Below are positions 6,036-7,700 of a DNA stretch of 7,700 bases, one piece after another. Both the position numbers and the translations under genes were made by a program. The notes below the pieces were generated by a model. It was given only the letters and a program-made list of their open reading frames with translations, did not search any database and had not been told where the DNA came from. The stretch comes from an uncultured Veillonellaceae bacterium (GTDB lineage Bacteria; Bacillota; Negativicutes; Veillonellales; Dialisteraceae). The number at the start of each line of letters is the position of its first letter. Position 1 is the first letter of the stretch. The stretch spans positions 1 to 7,700 of the forward strand of contig CAUBUJ010000077.1 in the NCBI GenBank assembly GCA_958439155.1, in the 5' to 3' direction.

Positions 6036-7700
6036 ATGAATCCCATCGTTATCGAACTGCATCAACTGTGGCTGTCCGTATCCCTTTTTATGGGGGCTGT
6101 TTTCATTCTATGCCGTTTCCACAGCTTCCGTCTGGCTATGACGGAAGACAGGAAATCACTGCACAGCAGAATTGTACTGATCCTTCTTTTTTCCGGAATT
6201 GGGATTTTTGGTACCGTTTTCGGCATTCCCATTGGAGACGCAGTGATCAATACACGGGCGGCAGGCGTCATTACAGGAGGGCTTGCAGGCGGGCCGTTTG
6301 TAGGGACGGCGGTGGGGCTCATTACGGGACTTCACCGTTTGTTTTTCTTGGATACCTTTACCACACCGGCCAGCGCGGCTGCCGCGGTTCTTCAAGGCAT
6401 CGGCGCCGGGTTTCTCTCCAGTTATGTGCGGAGACAGAAAAATTTCCTGTTTTGCGCGTTTCTCACAGGAGTGCTTCTGGAGATTCTCCATATGCTGGTC
6501 TTCTTTCTTATATTGGGGATCAATGACCGTGTGCTCTATCTGATCCGCCTTATGATACCTTCCATGTTTCTCTGTAATGCGGCAGGAGTGACGTTTTTTA
6601 TGGGAATGCTCCATACTTTTGTGGAGGATCACGAAAAAGCGGTGGCTCACGCGGCGCAGAACAGTTTTCATTCCGTCAGTCTCATGATGCAGGCGATGAA
6701 ATCAGAGGTGTCATACAGAAGTTTCCAAAATATGACGCTCATTGTGATGAATTCCCTGCCAAATCTGTCCTGGGCAGCGGTACTCACAGGCGGGCAGATG
6801 CAGGCGCTCACCCTAAAGCGCTGGCTGGACAGGCAGGAAGTGAGAAAAGAGATTTTTCATTTTGCCGGATTGCGAAAAGAAGAACTTCCCCTCAATGTAT
6901 TGACCTTTCCCATACGGAACAGGGATAACGCAGAGTCTGTTCTTCTGCTCCGGAAAGATGACTCCCTTTCCTTCAGCGCTTATGAAAAAGAGATTGGCCA
7001 GGGCATCATAGGCGTGATGGAAACTGTCGCGGAATTTCACAAACTGAAGAGGAAAGAGCTGCTCTTTCACGAAGCGGAAATCAAAATGCTCCAGGCGCAG
7101 ATCAATCCTCATTTTCTTTTTAATGCGCTCAATACGATTGCCCATTACTGCCGGAAAGCGCCCCTGCAGGCGCGGAGGCTCGTGATGTACCTGGCGGACT
7201 ACTACCGGCAGAACCTGGTGGAACCCAATACGATGATTCCTCTGGAACAGGAAATCCACCATGTGAAGGCTTACGTTAACCTTGAGAAGGCCCGTTTTGG
7301 AGACAGGCTTTCTATCCGATACGCCTTGCCGAGACAAATGATTATCGTTCCAGCTCTCATTATGCAGCCCTTGGTAGAAAACGCCATTCTTCATGGGATT
7401 CTCCCCAGAAAGGAAGGCGGGCATATCCGGGTGGCTGCCATTGAGAAAGAGAAAGAATATATTTTGTATGTCTGTGATGACGGCTGCGGCATGGAAGAAG
7501 AGAAGGCGCGGAATTTGCTCGACCCTGGAATCCGGCGGAAGTCGATCGGGCTCATCAATGTACATCAAAGGCTCCGCTTCATGTATGGGCGTACAGGCGG
7601 CCTCAAAATTATCAGCAGGAAAGGGAAAGGAACGCTGGTATTGTGCCGCATTCCCAAAAAGAAAGCGGCAGCGGTCATAAGACATGGAGGGGCACAGCAT
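6036..7700 (+). CDS. LytS-type sensor histidine kinase, 3' end outside the window
   Basis: The frame is open from ATG 6036 to the last base with no stop, giving 555 visible residues; family members are about 560-580, so only a short tail is missing. Residues 1-195 form the 5TMR-LYT membrane sensor, including NTRAAGVITGGLAGGP (72-87) and VGLITGLHR (93-101). Residues about 200-335 look like a GAF-type linker domain. The kinase core has the phospho-acceptor H359 in QINPHFLFNALNTI, the N-box QPLVENAILHG (444-454, N449), the G1 box DDGCGM (481-486) and the G2-like SIGLINVHQRL (503-513). In E. coli relatives (BtsS, YpdA) this sensor type responds to organic acids such as pyruvate and signals to LytTR regulators that switch on transporters. 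ATG 6033 is an equally open start; AAAGGAGG (6024-6031) lies only one base before it and four before ATG 6036, so the latter is preferred. Partnership with the regulator at 2226 is plausible, not shown. Confidence 0.93.
   Translation, partial: MNPIVIELHQLWLSVSLFMGAVFILCRFHSFRLAMTEDRKSLHSRIVLILLFSGIGIFGTVFGIPIGDAVINTRAAGVITGGLAGGPFVGTAVGLITGLHRLFFLDTFTTPASAAAAVLQGIGAGFLSSYVRRQKNFLFCAFLTGVLLEILHMLVFFLILGINDRVLYLIRLMIPSMFLCNAAGVTFFMGMLHTFVEDHEKAVAHAAQNSFHSVSLMMQAMKSEVSYRSFQNMTLIVMNSLPNLSWAAVLTGGQMQALTLKRWLDRQEVRKEIFHFAGLRKEELPLNVLTFPIRNRDNAESVLLLRKDDSLSFSAYEKEIGQGIIGVMETVAEFHKLKRKELLFHEAEIKMLQAQINPHFLFNALNTIAHYCRKAPLQARRLVMYLADYYRQNLVEPNTMIPLEQEIHHVKAYVNLEKARFGDRLSIRYALPRQMIIVPALIMQPLVENAILHGILPRKEGGHIRVAAIEKEKEYILYVCDDGCGMEEEKARNLLDPGIRRKSIGLINVHQRLRFMYGRTGGLKIISRKGKGTLVLCRIPKKKAAAVIRHGGAQH

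Noticed and set aside
6813..7700. 295-codon reverse-strand frame at the window end
   Set aside because: It lies opposite the histidine kinase core (H, N and G boxes clearly read on the + strand) and has no recognisable motif.

Overview
The window reads as a bacterial chromosome segment with every supported gene on the + strand. The closely spaced genes, consensus AAGGAGG ribosome binding sites and the combination of a Na+-pump-type decarboxylase beta subunit, a 39-residue OadG-like partner, a MatC-like dicarboxylate carrier and a class III CoA transferase suggest an anaerobic, organic-acid-fermenting Firmicute. A Negativicute of the Veillonellaceae type (Dialister or Megasphaera-like) is my best guess. 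That is inference from gene content, not a taxonomic assignment.

Layout. (1) Bases 3-485 hold the 3' end of an HdeD/DUF308-type membrane protein, closed by a hairpin terminator at 506-550. (2) Bases 551-782 are non-coding but rich in hairpins and lead into 783-1943, the membrane beta subunit of a Na+-translocating carboxylic-acid decarboxylase. A 39-residue one-helix OadG-like protein follows at 1959-2078, then a strong hairpin at 2136-2170. (3) Bases 2226-2981 encode a LytTR-type response regulator with a clean terminator at 3026-3050. (4) Bases 3051-3324 carry inverted and direct repeats and a two-tier hairpin. They precede an operon of a MatC-like carrier (3325-4632) and a CaiB/BaiF CoA transferase (4660-5850). 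(5) A near-consensus promoter (5869-5897) is followed by an intrinsic terminator (5950-5980) and then by a LytS-type sensor kinase (6036 to beyond 7700). The kinase runs open to the window edge, and a Shine-Dalgarno plus a possible start codon for another gene sits in the last 15 bases.

How the parts may work together (inference): the kinase would sense an extracellular organic acid, as the related BtsS senses pyruvate. A LytTR regulator would then control the carrier/CoA-transferase operon that lies between the two regulatory genes. The carrier would import a dicarboxylate, the CoA transferase would activate it, and the decarboxylase beta subunit would couple a decarboxylation to Na+ export. 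The carboxyltransferase and biotin-carrier subunits needed for the last step are not in this window. The transported acid cannot be read from the sequence.

No rRNA, tRNA, CRISPR, insertion sequence or phage feature was seen.
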